A stretch of 64,000 bases of DNA from Fomes fomentarius (Eukaryota; Basidiomycota; Agaricomycetes; Polyporales; Polyporaceae): positions 1,302,001 through 1,366,000 of the forward strand of contig JABYQN010000005.1 of the NCBI GenBank assembly GCA_022606135.1. Direction: 5' to 3'. The notes beneath the pieces were generated by a model. It was not told where the DNA came from. It did not search any database and saw only the letters and a program-made list of their open reading frames with translations. Made by a program: the position numbers and the translations under genes. Shown here piece by piece: positions 1 to 11,147 of this stretch; position 1 is the first letter of the stretch; every line of letters begins with the position of its first letter.

Positions 1-858
1 GAGCTCGTCCTCGCCGCGCCAACGACATCCGATGAAGGCAAACTCCTCGCTGCACTCCGGCGCTCGGTCGCCACTGCGTACGACCGTGGCGGCGACAGCC
101 ACTACGACATGATATCCGCGTTGCACAAGAGCGTGCGCGGGAGCCAGGGCAGCGCCGCGCTCTACTGGCTTGCGCGGATGCTCACCGCGGGTGAAGATCC
201 GCTATACATCGCCCGCAGGATGGTGGTGTGTGCGAGCGAGGACATCGGGCTTGCGGATAATCATGCCTTGCCTCTTGTACGTTCTCCTTCGTGCATCTGC
301 CTTTCTTCATCCCTAACCCTACGTCTTGGTCTACGACACATCCCAACTCATGTTGCTTCTTCTACGCGCATACAGGCTATGGCGGCGTACCAGGCATGTC
401 AAGTGATCGGGATGCCTGAGTGTCGCATCAACCTCGCGCATCTCGTATCATACCTCTCGGAGGCACCCAAGTCGACGCGTTCATACGAGGCGTACAAACG
501 CGCGGAGGAGGCAGCAAAGCTCGACCCGTCCATCCCTGTCCCTCTTGGGATGCGAAACGCGCCGACGAAGCTCATGAAGGAGCTCGGATACGCACGGGGA
601 TACCGGTACAATCCGGAGTTTGCGTACGTCCATCTTCGTCTCAGCAGCTTGACAATAAGCATCGGAGGCTAACGTGAGCGTGCGGACAGGCATCCGGTGA
701 CGAACGAATACATGCCGATACAGTTCCGCGGTGACACCTTCTTGTGGAAGGAGGGCGACAAGACTGATAAGGCTTGGGACGAAGATGCACTGCGACAGTG
801 GGAGTTCGAGGAAAATGGTGGGAGATCATGGTCTGGACGGCCGCCTGAGGAGTCATGA
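1..858 (+). CDS. MGS1: WRNIP1/Mgs1-type AAA ATPase, C-terminal part (5' end outside window)
   Basis: The open frame runs in from base 1 and is joined across two introns, 277-375 and 624-689, to a stop at 856-858. The protein contains the C-terminal helical clamp-loader-like region of the WRNIP1/Mgs1/RarA family: HKSVRGSQGSAALYWLARML, then EDPLYIARRMVVCASEDIGL, then MRNAPTKLMKELGYARGYRY. Splicing the last intron restores the family ending YNPEFAHPVTNEYMPIQF. The AAA Walker motifs lie upstream of the window. Family members act at stalled replication forks and contact PCNA and ubiquitin; that role is family knowledge, not visible here. The gene converges on the H3K9 methyltransferase, leaving 263 bases between the two stops. 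Confidence 0.93.
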
Positions 859-1121
859 GGATGAGTTTTTTTTTGGCGAGCAGTGGACCTACGAGTCCAC
901 GATCTTACTTGCTTGGTATCTTGCTTTCTTGCTTTCTTATTTCACTGTACTCATCTACATTGCTGTATCATACGATAACTAGCTTGAACGACGTCAAACA
1001 TGTTCTGCTGTCCATAGTACAGTGCAAGTCCCTAGACATCACATTCGAAATAATTGACCATAACGTAAACGGGGGACATATGCTAATATGTTCTTGCAGG
1101 CCAATAGTATCATGAGACAGG

Positions 1122-4100
1122 TCACTTCCACATTCTGCCTCTGCAGTTCTCGGCCCCGCACTTGCATTCGACGTAGACGGCTTCGTCGTAGATCATAGGC
1201 GGCTCCTGATGCCTGTGTCAGCAAACAGCCTGCAACTCCGGTATATAGTGGATTGCACATACAGACTTGCTGTCGTTGTCCTCATCTTCATTGTCAGGTT
1301 CGCCAAAGTAAGAGAAGCAGAGCTCTTCGTCAGCTTCAACATCCCTTTGGGTGAAGATGGTGAGCAGTGGCTTGTCCAGATTGGCCTCATTGATGTAGGC
1401 AGCAACAATGACACAATTGGGGTCACAGCTGTGATTCTGAAGGAAGGCATCAGTATGGATACCAATTGTGTTGAGGGGTGGGCCAGCATTACCAGATACC
1501 GAGTGAACTAGGAAAGCACATCAACTGAGATGCATATACTCAAACATCTTTCCACTTACATTCCCTGCATGGTATGCATCAATGCAATAGATCGTTTGAT
1601 CATGACCATACTCTGGTTTCAGGAAGTAAAAGTCTATATCAAAAAGATATGTCCTTCCAAACCTATTATAGACCCTAATAAGATCAGAGACAATCAATGT
1701 CTTCCCTCATCCACCAGAGAGCCGAGGCATTACTCACCTTCCTCTAGCCTCCCCATCAGCATCCAAGAGATACTCTCCGGCATAGACTCCAACATAGCTG
1801 TTGGCCGGGATCTTGGAACCTGCAAAAATCCCTGCAAATAGATGAGTTGGAATTACACAGGAAAAAACATACACACGCAGACACTCACCCCACCCCTTGT
1901 TTGGTGTTTTCTGTATGCTGATCTGGTACTGTCTCCCATGCTGAATGACCTATACGTAGATTACTATGAGTTGTAATCTATATATATCACATGTGAGGAT
2001 GAACGTACCCGATTCAGACAATCGTCAGAGCAACCACAGTTCATGTTGCATTCAAAGACCGGATACTCAGTTGCCCGAAGCCTTCCCTTCTTATCATATA
2101 TGAACCCGCTGAGTCCAGACTCTTTCATGCCCTCCTTCTGCCTCCTGACACAAGAGCACGTCTTCGACATTGGATCGCAGGGACCGACACAATCACACCC
2201 CTGGAGGTTGTCATAGTCGGGCTTGGGCACCCCCTTTCCATGCCACATCAAGTTGGAGTAGTAGAACTCGAGGGGCGGCGTCGGCTCGTCATCGACCTCG
2301 TTGATGATAGCGATAGGTGGCGCTTTGGGCTCGTCGACTGCAGTATTGTGACGGATCTCGGCCTCAAAGACCAGAACTTGCATATTGCCTGCTTGCCGTG
2401 CCGAGGTGGGGAGAGCATTCAGGCGATCATGAAGATCGTGGGGGATGTTCTCAGCGAGTTGTGTGATGGGAGCGTGTTCCTTTGCGATCCGTTGTCTGTC
2501 CTTCCTCCACGAGACTGCTCCGAACCCAGCTGTATCGAAGGCTTGCGAGAATTTGTTCTGTGAGCGATGAGTGATCCCGCCGTGCGAGGTCACCTCGTCC
2601 TCGCTGGAAGTCCTGATGTTAGGTTCGCGGTAACGGCGACGAAGCCGCATCCGAGGCTCGTCTTCATCCAGTTCGGGGGGTTCGACCGATGAGCTAGCGG
2701 AGCCGGAGGAAAGACGTGCAGACCGCCGTGGACCATAAGATGATGACGATGCTTCGGAAACAGCTTGACGTGCTCTTCGTCCCGTCGGTGCACGTATAGG
2801 TTGTTCATCTTCATCGGGCATCTAGTCCCCACGTGGACTGAGTCACAACGGCATTTATTGTAGATGACAACGGTATCCTACACGCACCTCAAGATCAATA
2901 TCGGGAGAGTCCTCAGGAGTGCTACTCGGATATTCCAGATCAAGAGGTTGTTCATCAGCATGGTCCGATTCAGTAGGTGAGCAGGGAAGACTCTCCCCAC
3001 AAGAGTCAACAGGTGGCAACGATGTATCCGTGGACACCGTGTCCTCCACAATCGGGTGTCTGGAACCAAGTGGAGTTCGAGGCAAAGGCGGAATGTTCAA
3101 AGTGAGCGATTCGTTAGCGAGAGGTGGCGGCAGCGGCTTCACGGTGTGGCGACGTGGCAACACAATTTTCACTGGTGGCTGGGAGAATGACGGAATAGGG
3201 GTAACATGGGCAGAGCTCGATGCAACTGGTGTGGGCGCATGAGATGCAGCGACGTTCTGTACAGTACTAGCTGGCGTGGACTGTGATGGGGGCGCGGAAG
3301 CAGAGGAGTCTTGGGTACCGCTGATTCTCCTCATGTTCCTGGGCAGAGGGGGGATCGGGCCCTTGGCTTTGATCGGGGAAGGCTGAGTGGGATATATCAG
3401 TGGAGTGGGATTCATCAGCGGATGCTGTTGCGATTTCCGCGCAGACGCGAGCTTCCGGATAGCACGGATAGAGTTCAGGTCCACAGTCTTGATGGATTCG
3501 GGGGTAGCAGAAACGGCGGTCGGGGGCGGTAACAGTGGTGTAGGTGTTTGAGCTACTCATGTTGGTCAGCTTCGAATCAGACAATCGTATCTATGCATAC
3601 CTCCTGCTCTGGCGGATTTGTTGGCAGAGCCGGACTGCACTGGTTCCGGTAGATCGTCGTCGAAGTCGGTGAGATCAATGGGATTGCGCTGTGCAAGGTT
3701 GTTCTGAGCAGCCCTGATAACCTGTGAAAGGGTAGGTCCAAGTTCCTTGCCAGGTTTCGGGTACTCGAGCGGAGGAGTATCACTCCTAGGTAGACCGACA
3801 GGGGTATTGGCCTGTGCGCCACCTGTCAGTGTACACTGCCGGCATATGTCGAATCTAACCACATACCATACTGGTGACAGGCACAGCAGAAATGGAAGAC
3901 GCCTCAGCCTTCGAATCTGTCTTCTCGTTAACGGGCTCATTCTGAGCAACAGCGGCCCCCGCCTTCGTGTCAGGGGTCTCAGAAGAGCTGGACTGAAGGG
4001 CATTAGACGGCTCGTCTGTCCCAATATCCATATCCTGATCAGTGTCCCTATCTTGCACAACTGAAGCAAAGTGCTCCAGCTCCTGAGTGACGATGATACC

Positions 4101-6533
4101 TTCCATCGGGACCTCCTGCTGTGGGACTGCTATAGGCTCTTCTACTAGCTCTTCCGGGGGTTTCGAGGAATTGGTGACCGGATCAGAGAACCTCGTGATC
4201 GTCGATGACAGCGGAGAATCTCGCACAGATGTCGCCGGGACGGAAGGAGTGTTTGCACCGCCAGTGGACTGAGAAAATCTGCTGGTACGACGCTTTTGGG
4301 ACAACCGCAATACGTCGGTAAAGAATCCGTGAGAGCCCCCATAAAGTGTTCTGACTCCTCGTACCCGAAGCTGTGGCCGATGTGCCGAACCTGAATACGG
4401 CTTGAGGAACCGCGGGGATGCTGGGGGTGCGAAGTCGGGATGGGAAGAGGAGTGCGTGTGTTGTTTGGACTCACCGGGCGGAGTCGGGCAGGCAGAACTG
4501 CTAGTCATGCTGTACGGAGGCTGTTGTTGGTCGCTCGACGTTCCAGCGATCGTGAGGCTTTGCAGACATGGGTCCAAGAAAGAATGGACCGGACTAGCCG
4601 TCTCCTCGCGTAGAGGATCCAGTTTCTCAACCGGCGCGACGGGCGATGACGTATCCCGTTCGAGTGACGCGACGGGTGGTACGTCCGGATCGGATGACGA
4701 TGATCCTGTAAGAGTAGACAGTCCACTCTCCAGAGTAGCTATAGTCTCCGTGCCATTACTGACAGCTGACTCCACTGGCGGTAGAAGTAGATCTGTTGGC
4801 TCTGCGATGCCAGGAGGAACATCGTCAACATGAGCTTGATCAGCAGCGGATGATAGCTCCACTTCAGGTGCATCTACAGGTGCAGGAGAGGCCCCTTGCG
4901 CAGAAGCGTTGTCTGCCGGGCACGCTGTACTCTCCTCGACTTGCTCAGCTACAGGCTCAGGTGATCGCATCGAAGATTCAGGCTCGACATGATCGTCAGC
5001 CACCATGTCAACGTCAGTAACTGCTTCCTCCCTTAGCATAGAGGAAGGCGCAGATCGAGGGCTATCGGATATTGGGGCTGCAGATATGGACTCCTTTTCT
5101 GTGCGTTCTTGACGTGGTGACGGAGGCGGTACTTCTTCGCCATCATCTGAATCCAGGATTGCGATGACCCCATTCTCCTCACGGAACTTGGGAGGCTGGG
5201 GGGCTTCCTGAATGTTGATCTACGAGGCAACGCCCGTTTCTGCGCCTGCGTGTGTGGAGGCTTCGCAGGAATCTTCGCCGGGGGAGGTGCGGGTTCCTCG
5301 TCACTGTCGAGAATCTCGATGACCTCCCGTGACAAAGGCACTGCGGGTGCAGAAACTCGGCGTTGTATAGGAGGGCCTGTCGTCATTGCTTCAGTAGGAC
5401 GTATATAAATATGATGCCACCAGGAAACGTACGAAGAGGGGCATCGTCATCCTCGTCCAAAACAATAACATCAGCTGCTGGCGGGGGTTTCGGTGAAGCT
5501 GGTCGTGACGGGCTGGCTGTTGCGCTATTCGGACTTGCACGATGAGACGAAGAAGACTTGCTACGACGGTCATTGACACCTATTGTTCCATCTGATCCCT
5601 TGTTACTGAGATGTACTGGCTGTAGTAGTGATCATCGCTTACTGCTGCTGCTTGAACCCTGTTCAGATGAACTAGCACTTTCAACCTGAGTTTTGTATTT
5701 CTTCACAAGCTGACCAATGGGGGCCGAAGTAGGCGGCAGGAAGGTCTCTGTTCTCTGCTTGTTGATGTCTTGATTCCCTGCACGTAGCGAATTCCGCTCC
5801 TCCATTTGATCAAGTGAACCAATATCGAGTGTGACCCTTCGCAAGTGATTCAAACCACGGGGGCGCGCGGTAGAAGGTAGCTTGAGCTGGGATGGAGGCG
5901 GGCGAGTGGCGCTTCCAGAAGGAGTACCAGAAAGAGAGACTTTTGTGTTGGCAAAAGCTGCACCTTTCTCTGGGTCTATGATCTTCCGTTTCTTCTTCTT
6001 CTTAGGCCGGTCGGTCGCTTCATCGTCGCTGGACGACAGGGGACGTCGTGGATTGCTACTGAAGGTGGTAGGTATAGGCGGACGGGGGGCTGACCGACAT
6101 ATGAAAGACTGGAATGAGAACTGAAAATAGGACCAACATACCTGAGCTGAATGCCTGTGGTCCCAAAGTAGAGTTCCCAGTAATACCCCTCCCACCGTAT
6201 GTAGCACGACTTGTACTTGGGCCTGCGACCGGTTGTGGCAAAGTGCGAGAAGGGGGCGCCATCCTTTCCTGAAAGCTCTGTTCCTGCAATTCGTCTTCAG
6301 GTTCTGAGGGTGCCGCAGAGCTTGAGGATGATTCTGGGAGGTGGCGAAAAGGGAGGAAGCACAAATGAAACCTCGTGAAACGGAAGCGAGTGATGCCGCC
6401 CGGCGCATACTAGTACTGACCTCTCAATATTGTCCAGGGCGGGATCGAGAGATCGCGCATAGCATTGGTATTTGTCGCCTTCCTTCTGTTTCGCGAGGTA
6501 GTGAAGAGCGAGGTTGAAGAGGTTAAGCCGCAT
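1122..6533 (-). CDS. CLR4: SUV39/Clr4-type histone H3 lysine-9 methyltransferase with very long disordered N-terminus
   Basis: Predicted nuclear heterochromatin enzyme that methylates H3K9 using SAM. The C-terminal third is diagnostic: a pre-SET domain rich in cysteine triplets (GCDCVGPCDPMSKTCSC, then NMNCGCSDDCLNR), SET start VIQHGRQYQISIQKTPNKGW, core DAYHAGN-FTRYL-NHSCDPNC, then EELCFSYFGEP, and post-SET ECKCGAENCRGRMWK before the stop at 1122-1124. The five residues FTRYL sit on a 15-nt exon (1493-1507). Upstream lie roughly 1,100 residues of low-complexity Ser/Pro/Glu-rich sequence over many exons, with a basic patch RPKKKKKRK and SUMO-interacting-like motifs. No chromodomain is visible. 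Total length is about 1,500 residues. The ATG at 6533 opens a plausible first exon (MRLNLFNLALHYLAKQKEGD), but its junction to the next exon near 6333 and a frame change near 5222-5336 are unresolved. The enzyme call is firm; the N-terminal model is approximate. Confidence 0.9.
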
Positions 6534-7136
6534 ACATATTCGTGGTCAACATGGGCGTCGGGCACCTCCCCGATCACAGATACTGTATAACTCAGACAGC
6601 CACACCATTGGGAATCGGGCGCTTTTGTTACATTGCCCCGCCGCCCCGCGCCCCACGCGAGCCTGTACATAGGCTTCTGTCACAAACCACACATCAGCTC
6701 ACTATAACCACTCAATCGATCAGGACATCCTACCCTCGAAGTAAAATATCTCTTCGCAGATGTCTAGTAGCACGGAGAGCTCTCCCACAGCAATACACGC
6801 CAACTTGAAATCCAATACTCAAATTCCCTGGCCGCCGGCTGGCCATGGGCTGGATCTTCGGTTGGTTGAAAACGTGACATACACATGATACTAGTATGCG
6901 TATCGCTATGACTTGGCTTGAACCCTGAAGCGTTCAACCCTCGGCGCATACGGATATCATTGACCATGTCCACCTCAGCCTAATGATCGTCACCGAGGCG
7001 GGCTGGCGTTGTTCGTAACACCCATGTCGCAGAACCACGCATGTGACATACAAAAACTAGCTATGTTCTTTGCGCGAATATGTACACGATGGATGGATAC
7101 ACATTGAACTCAGGTTACCACCGGGAACACTCACGC
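6534..7136. other. Intergenic: methyltransferase promoter side and LPMO 3' side
   Basis: No supportable gene. The short overlapping frames have no domain signal and no splice partners. The stretch should hold the 5' region of the H3K9 methyltransferase and the 3' UTR of the LPMO, both on the minus strand. No TATA box was recognised near 6534. Confidence 0.5.
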
Positions 7137-8240
7137 TCACCCGCGCCAGACAGCAGGACCGGGGATCGTGTAGTTCGAAACGTTCTGGTTCTGCATCACC
7201 ATAAAGTCAGCATCCGGCCACGGCACATAACGTAGTAGGCACATACGGCGTTGGAGTAGATGTTAATGCCGACACCGGGGTCGGAAACCTTGTACGCACC
7301 CGGGAACTTGGTCAGATACGAGCCAGAGGGTTGAGCGGAGCCAGAGCCCTACGTCGATAGATATGTTAGCTCCCCGTCAGCGTGATAGAGATCTAACACC
7401 ACACTTACGGTGATGGTGAGCTGCGCGCACTCGGGGTAGAACTGAGGCTGGTCCGAAGTGTGAATGGCTAGGAGCTATTGCATGAGTGAGTATGGACCAA
7501 TGTCATAGAATTACGTATTGCAAGCCTGGAGCCGAACTCACCTCGTGACGGATGAAGTACTCGCCAGGCGCGAGCGACGAGGGGATCGTGGAGGTCCAGC
7601 TGTTGTTGTTGGCGACGAGCTCGCCCTGGGCCCACGAGCCGTTGGGAAGTGTTCCGGACAGTAGGCCGGCCTCGTCGATCTTGAACTATGTACAAGGTTC
7701 CGCGATGAGCTGTTGCAGTTCGACCGGGTCTAGTATGCGATGAAACTCACCCAGCTGAGCGAAGACGGCGTCGAGGACGTGCACGCGCCATTGCACTTGG
7801 CCATGTAGACCAGCACTGGGCCGATTTCGTGCGTCCACTTGCTATGGAGGCCTGATTAGGACTTCATTTGACGAAACAACGAAACACTGCTCGCACTCAC
7901 TTCCAGTAGGCGATCACCTTTGAACCAGCAGGTACGGTCGCAGACTTCTGGTTTGAGCCGAGGCTCCCACCGTTGTTGTTGCACGCAAGGAAGGAGTCGG
8001 AGGGGTCGGTCAGGGGGTTATAAGTGTCCCACTCGCGCTGGATGCTGCTCTGGCCCGATGCGCTGTTGTACGGAACGAAGCTGAGAGTGGCAGCTCACTC
8101 AGTCATGATTATATGTGGGAGGTATGTTTGACTAACCCATTGTAGTCCGTGCCGCCGATGTTGTAGCTCAGGACACCGCCGTGGGCAGCGACCTGGCCGG
8201 TACCGAGAGCGAGGGCAGCGAGAAAAACGGGAACGAACAT
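7137..8240 (-). CDS. AA9 lytic polysaccharide monooxygenase (former GH61), secreted
   Basis: Copper enzyme that cleaves cellulose or related glucans oxidatively outside the cell. The ATG at 8240 begins a signal peptide, MFVPVFLAALALGTGQVAA, and cleavage exposes His1 in HGGVLSYNIGG, the N-terminal copper ligand. Several short introns interrupt the gene. Later landmarks are WDTYNPLTDPSDSFLACNNN, TVPAGSKVIAYW, the second histidine in KWTHEIGPVLVYMAKCNGAC, GEYFIRHELLAIH, and the axial tyrosine region QFYPECAQLTITGSG. It ends at IPGPAVWRG, the usual end of the catalytic module, so there is no CBM1. Mature length is about 230 residues. The spacing after the second histidine (H-x-x-G-P rather than H-x-G-P) may be a subgroup feature. 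A TATATAG box lies 65 bases upstream of the ATG. The substrate is not predictable from sequence alone. Confidence 0.95.
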
Positions 8241-8831
8241 GCTGAAGGCCTCAATCGAGCGAGCAAACAAGCACAAGGAATTCGTCCAGCCCTCCGCACA
8301 GGGACTATATATGTGCGCACACACTGGCAGGGTTGCACATTGCTCCGAGTCGGGCATGCGCAGTCGATGTCTGCGATGATGTTCCGTGCTGCCCTGCGAC
8401 TGGAAAATACAGGGGATCTATCTCGGACTGAGTGGAGACATTTCTGCGAGGCGTTGCGACGACCGGGACATCACAAGCATGATTATTCGCCAAAATGCGG
8501 AGGCCTGATGGTTAAGAAGCTGCGCTAACCCAGAAGAGGACTCGAGAAGCTATCTTGTCGTCATCAGGTGCAGAGTGCACGCCAACTTCGCCGGATGAAT
8601 GGAGAAGGTCGCGCTTAAACTGCTTGCACTCATCGGAGTCAAGAGGCTGGCGGAAACAGCTCACCGCCCGGGTATTTCGCGCACTACATAGAGGTCACTG
8701 CAAAAGCTGCCATTGAATACAAGCAAACATACATTGTCCATCTAAGCACGTAAGTCGACAAGGTCCTTCGTTTTGATGAATTGGAATCTCCAGCCAAAAG
8801 GCACGCAACGCGACGCGTATCCTGGATCATG
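8241..8831. other. Intergenic: LPMO promoter region
   Basis: No gene is supported. It contains the LPMO promoter with its TATA box and the 3' flank of the PRKRIP1-like gene. No convincing carbon-catabolite or cellulase-activator sites were identified by eye. Confidence 0.5.
8305..8311 (-). promoter_or_regulatory. TATA box of the AA9 gene
   Basis: Minus-strand TATATAG, 65 bases before the LPMO start codon. Position and sequence suit a regulated, strongly expressed secreted-enzyme gene. Confidence 0.6.
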
Positions 8832-9587
8832 CTAGTCGTCTTCGATGATAGTGATCCTCGGCGCGTCTACGACGGGTACGGCTGGCGCATCGGTGGTCGT
8901 CGACATCGTTGCAGCTTCAGCGGGCGTCGGTCCCACATAATCTCCATCCTCCTCGTCACTATCCTCGCCTGGTCGCCGGAACACCACCTCCTTCCCATTA
9001 ACCAGTCTCCTCTTCTTGAACGGCGCTTCAGGCACATCTCCACCTGTCCCCGAACCTGCACCGACCCCAACGTGCTCGTTGTCTTTCTCCGACCCTTTCC
9101 CCTTCGCGCGTTCCTTCTTCTTCTGCCGCTTCGCCCTATTCTTCGCTGTCTTCGCCTCTGCCGCCTCTTCTCGCTCTCGCTTGGTCTTCTTGAACTCGGC
9201 GGTCGTCGCTTCCTGTGTAGTGACATGTCAGAGCCTCAACAAAGAACGAGAGGTTCATCACGCTACCCGCGCGTGCAGAGATGGTCCTACCTTCAACGCC
9301 TCCTCTTCCATCAACTTCAGTCGCTCATATTCTCTTCGCCTGCTCGCCTTGTATACGTGGAATTCTCCACTTCCCGCTCCCGCACTAGATCCCTGCACAT
9401 TCTTCATCATCTCGCGTGCAGGTCGGATGGTCTTATCCTTCAGCGGGGCAGGTAGGTGGACCGGTTTTGTGGGATCCTTGAGGAGTTTCTCGAGCTGAGC
9501 TCGCTGTTTGTCAAGAGGTGTTGCAGCATGACGATGATTCGAACTGCTCGGTCCAGGAGAAGGTGAGGCAGCAGGTGAAGCAGACAT
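8832..9587 (-). CDS. PRKRIP1-like (DUF1168) spliceosome-associated protein
   Basis: Two exons give about 220 residues; the intron lies between EEALK and EATTAEF. The diagnostic block is GEFHVYKASRRREYERLKLM, matching the HVYR-x-x-RRREY core of PRKRIP1. It is followed by a long, charged helix (EFKKTKREREEAEAAKTAKN, then KRQKKKERAKGKG) and an acidic tail, FRRPGEDSDEEDGDY. The human homologue is a late spliceosome component with a long helix; the same role is inferred here. The start is taken at the ATG at 9587 because the frame further upstream begins only with a non-ATG codon. The gene lies downstream of NSA2 on the same strand, about 295 bases away, with its own likely promoter. Confidence 0.85.
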
Positions 9588-9882
9588 GACGAAGGTCCCC
9601 AAATGGTGGCGAGTAGGAGAGTTCGTGGTACTGGGCGCCTGTACGACTGCTGTGATGCAAGCGCTTAGCGCATGGCCCGTAGAGAGCTTCAGGTCGAGCT
9701 CTCCAACTCAAATGCACACTCCTAGTGCAAAGGATGACAGTACACCAAGGCAATCCAGCAGGCGACCGTAATATTACACAGTACTACATATGACCATAGA
9801 CAGCGATATGACCGAGAATGACATGCGAGGAAAGCTATCCTACGGGAGATGGTGGAGCGTGTGAGGGAGTCATAAGGAGCTA

Positions 9883-10946
9883 TTAGACGACTGGAAAAAA
9901 CCATCAGTCGATATATTAGAAGATATGGAATGATGTAACTCACGCAGGACGGCGTTGATGCAACCATCGTTTTCGGGGTTGTTTGTGATCTGTGCATACT
10001 TGCCGAACACGACCTTTCCGCCTGCAGTGACCATGCCCAACTCAGACACGTTGACCTCGATGACGGTTCCCTTTGTCAGCACACCCAACTGCGTGTACAT
10101 CGGTGACTGAGGGTTCTTCTTGACACCGAGGATTTGCAGTTGGAACGTAGCCTTCAGATCGGCTGGGTACACATGGACTTCTAAGCAAGGAGTGGTATAC
10201 ATACAAACAATTAGGAACTTACGATGGGTAACGTTCGCCTTCTTGTACCGCAGAGCCATGGGGCGGATGAACCTCTCCATCTTGACAGGTTTCCGAGTGA
10301 ACCCCTCGCCAACGAACGTCGCCTTCGTCACCATGCGCTTCCACGCCTTCTTCTTGCTCTTTCCCGTGCGCATCACTTTGAACATCTCGTCCTCCGCGAT
10401 TCCCCTTACCTTCGGTAGAGGAACCGCATACTTGGCCGCCTTATCTTTCCGCTTCTCCTTGATCGCGGTGGACAGAGCCTTCGCGTCCTTCTGTCCCTCA
10501 CGGTCGAGCAGGTACGTCGGCAGCGCTCCTTCCGGTGCAGACGACGAATCCTTCTGCTTGATATTGCGCTCGTCATGCGCCTTGAGGGTCTTCTTCATCT
10601 GCACCTTCTCTGCATGGCGCTTTGCATGGAGCAACTTGGCCTTCAGACCAAACGCCTTTTGAGCGGTCGCGGATGCTCGGTGCACCGCACGAGCCTCGCG
10701 TTTCCGCCTACAGTGTACGGTGTCAGTAGAGTCCACGGTATGAAGTCAGACGCAACGCACTTCCGCTCGAAGTAATCTAACCGACGACCATGTCGCTTAA
10801 TGTGCTCCTCGATATACTCGTTCTAAGATTACAGTCCTGTAAGCTGAGATCTGGAACGACCAATATAAGCTTCATCACCTGAGGCTACAAGCAGAAAAGA
10901 GGGTCAGCTACGCTCTTCTGGCAAGCCAGTAGGACAGGCATACCAT
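9883..10946 (-). CDS. NSA2: NSA2 60S ribosome biogenesis factor
   Basis: Nuclear assembly factor for the large ribosomal subunit, in the eS8-like family. The assembled protein is about 260 residues, the family length, and reads [20 protein letters not shown] at the start, then [50 protein letters not shown], and [20 protein letters not shown] at the end. Splicing is extreme. The first coding exon is only the ATG (10944-10946). A 6-nt exon (10879-10884) encodes Pro-Gln. The third exon is 10761-10822. The last exon (9883-9890) carries only 8 nt. Introns are 53-59 nt and keep frame exactly. The gene is divergent from YIP1 across a 201-base shared promoter. Confidence 0.97.
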
Positions 10947-11028
10947 CGCAGAAGAAGGTGAAGGAAAGGAGAACCTGACGGCGAAGAAGAGAAAAGGGCG
11001 CTTAGACAATTGCACTGAAAAGTCTGAG

Positions 11029-11040
11029 CACGTGACGTCA
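11029..11040. promoter_or_regulatory. Composite E-box / CRE in NSA2-YIP1 divergent promoter
   Basis: The 12 bases CACGTGACGTCA contain a perfect CACGTG (11029-11034) overlapping a perfect palindromic TGACGTCA (11033-11040). In fungi these are bound by bHLH factors (Cbf1/Pho4 type) and ATF/CREB bZIP factors respectively. The site sits 83 bases from the NSA2 start and 108 from the YIP1 start, so it could serve both. Function is inferred from sequence and position only. Confidence 0.55.
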
Positions 11041-11147
11041 GTGCATGTTTCCACGTCTCGCGCAGTCCTCACCTCGCACTCAAACGTGGACGTCCAACCT
11101 TTATCTTACAGTCCTAGTTCTCGACACACTTCGCGGCGGCACCAACA

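Noticed and set aside
1209..1511. 100-codon plus-strand frame beginning MPVSANSLQLRY
   Set aside because: It lies antisense to the SET-domain exons, whose motifs are unmistakable.
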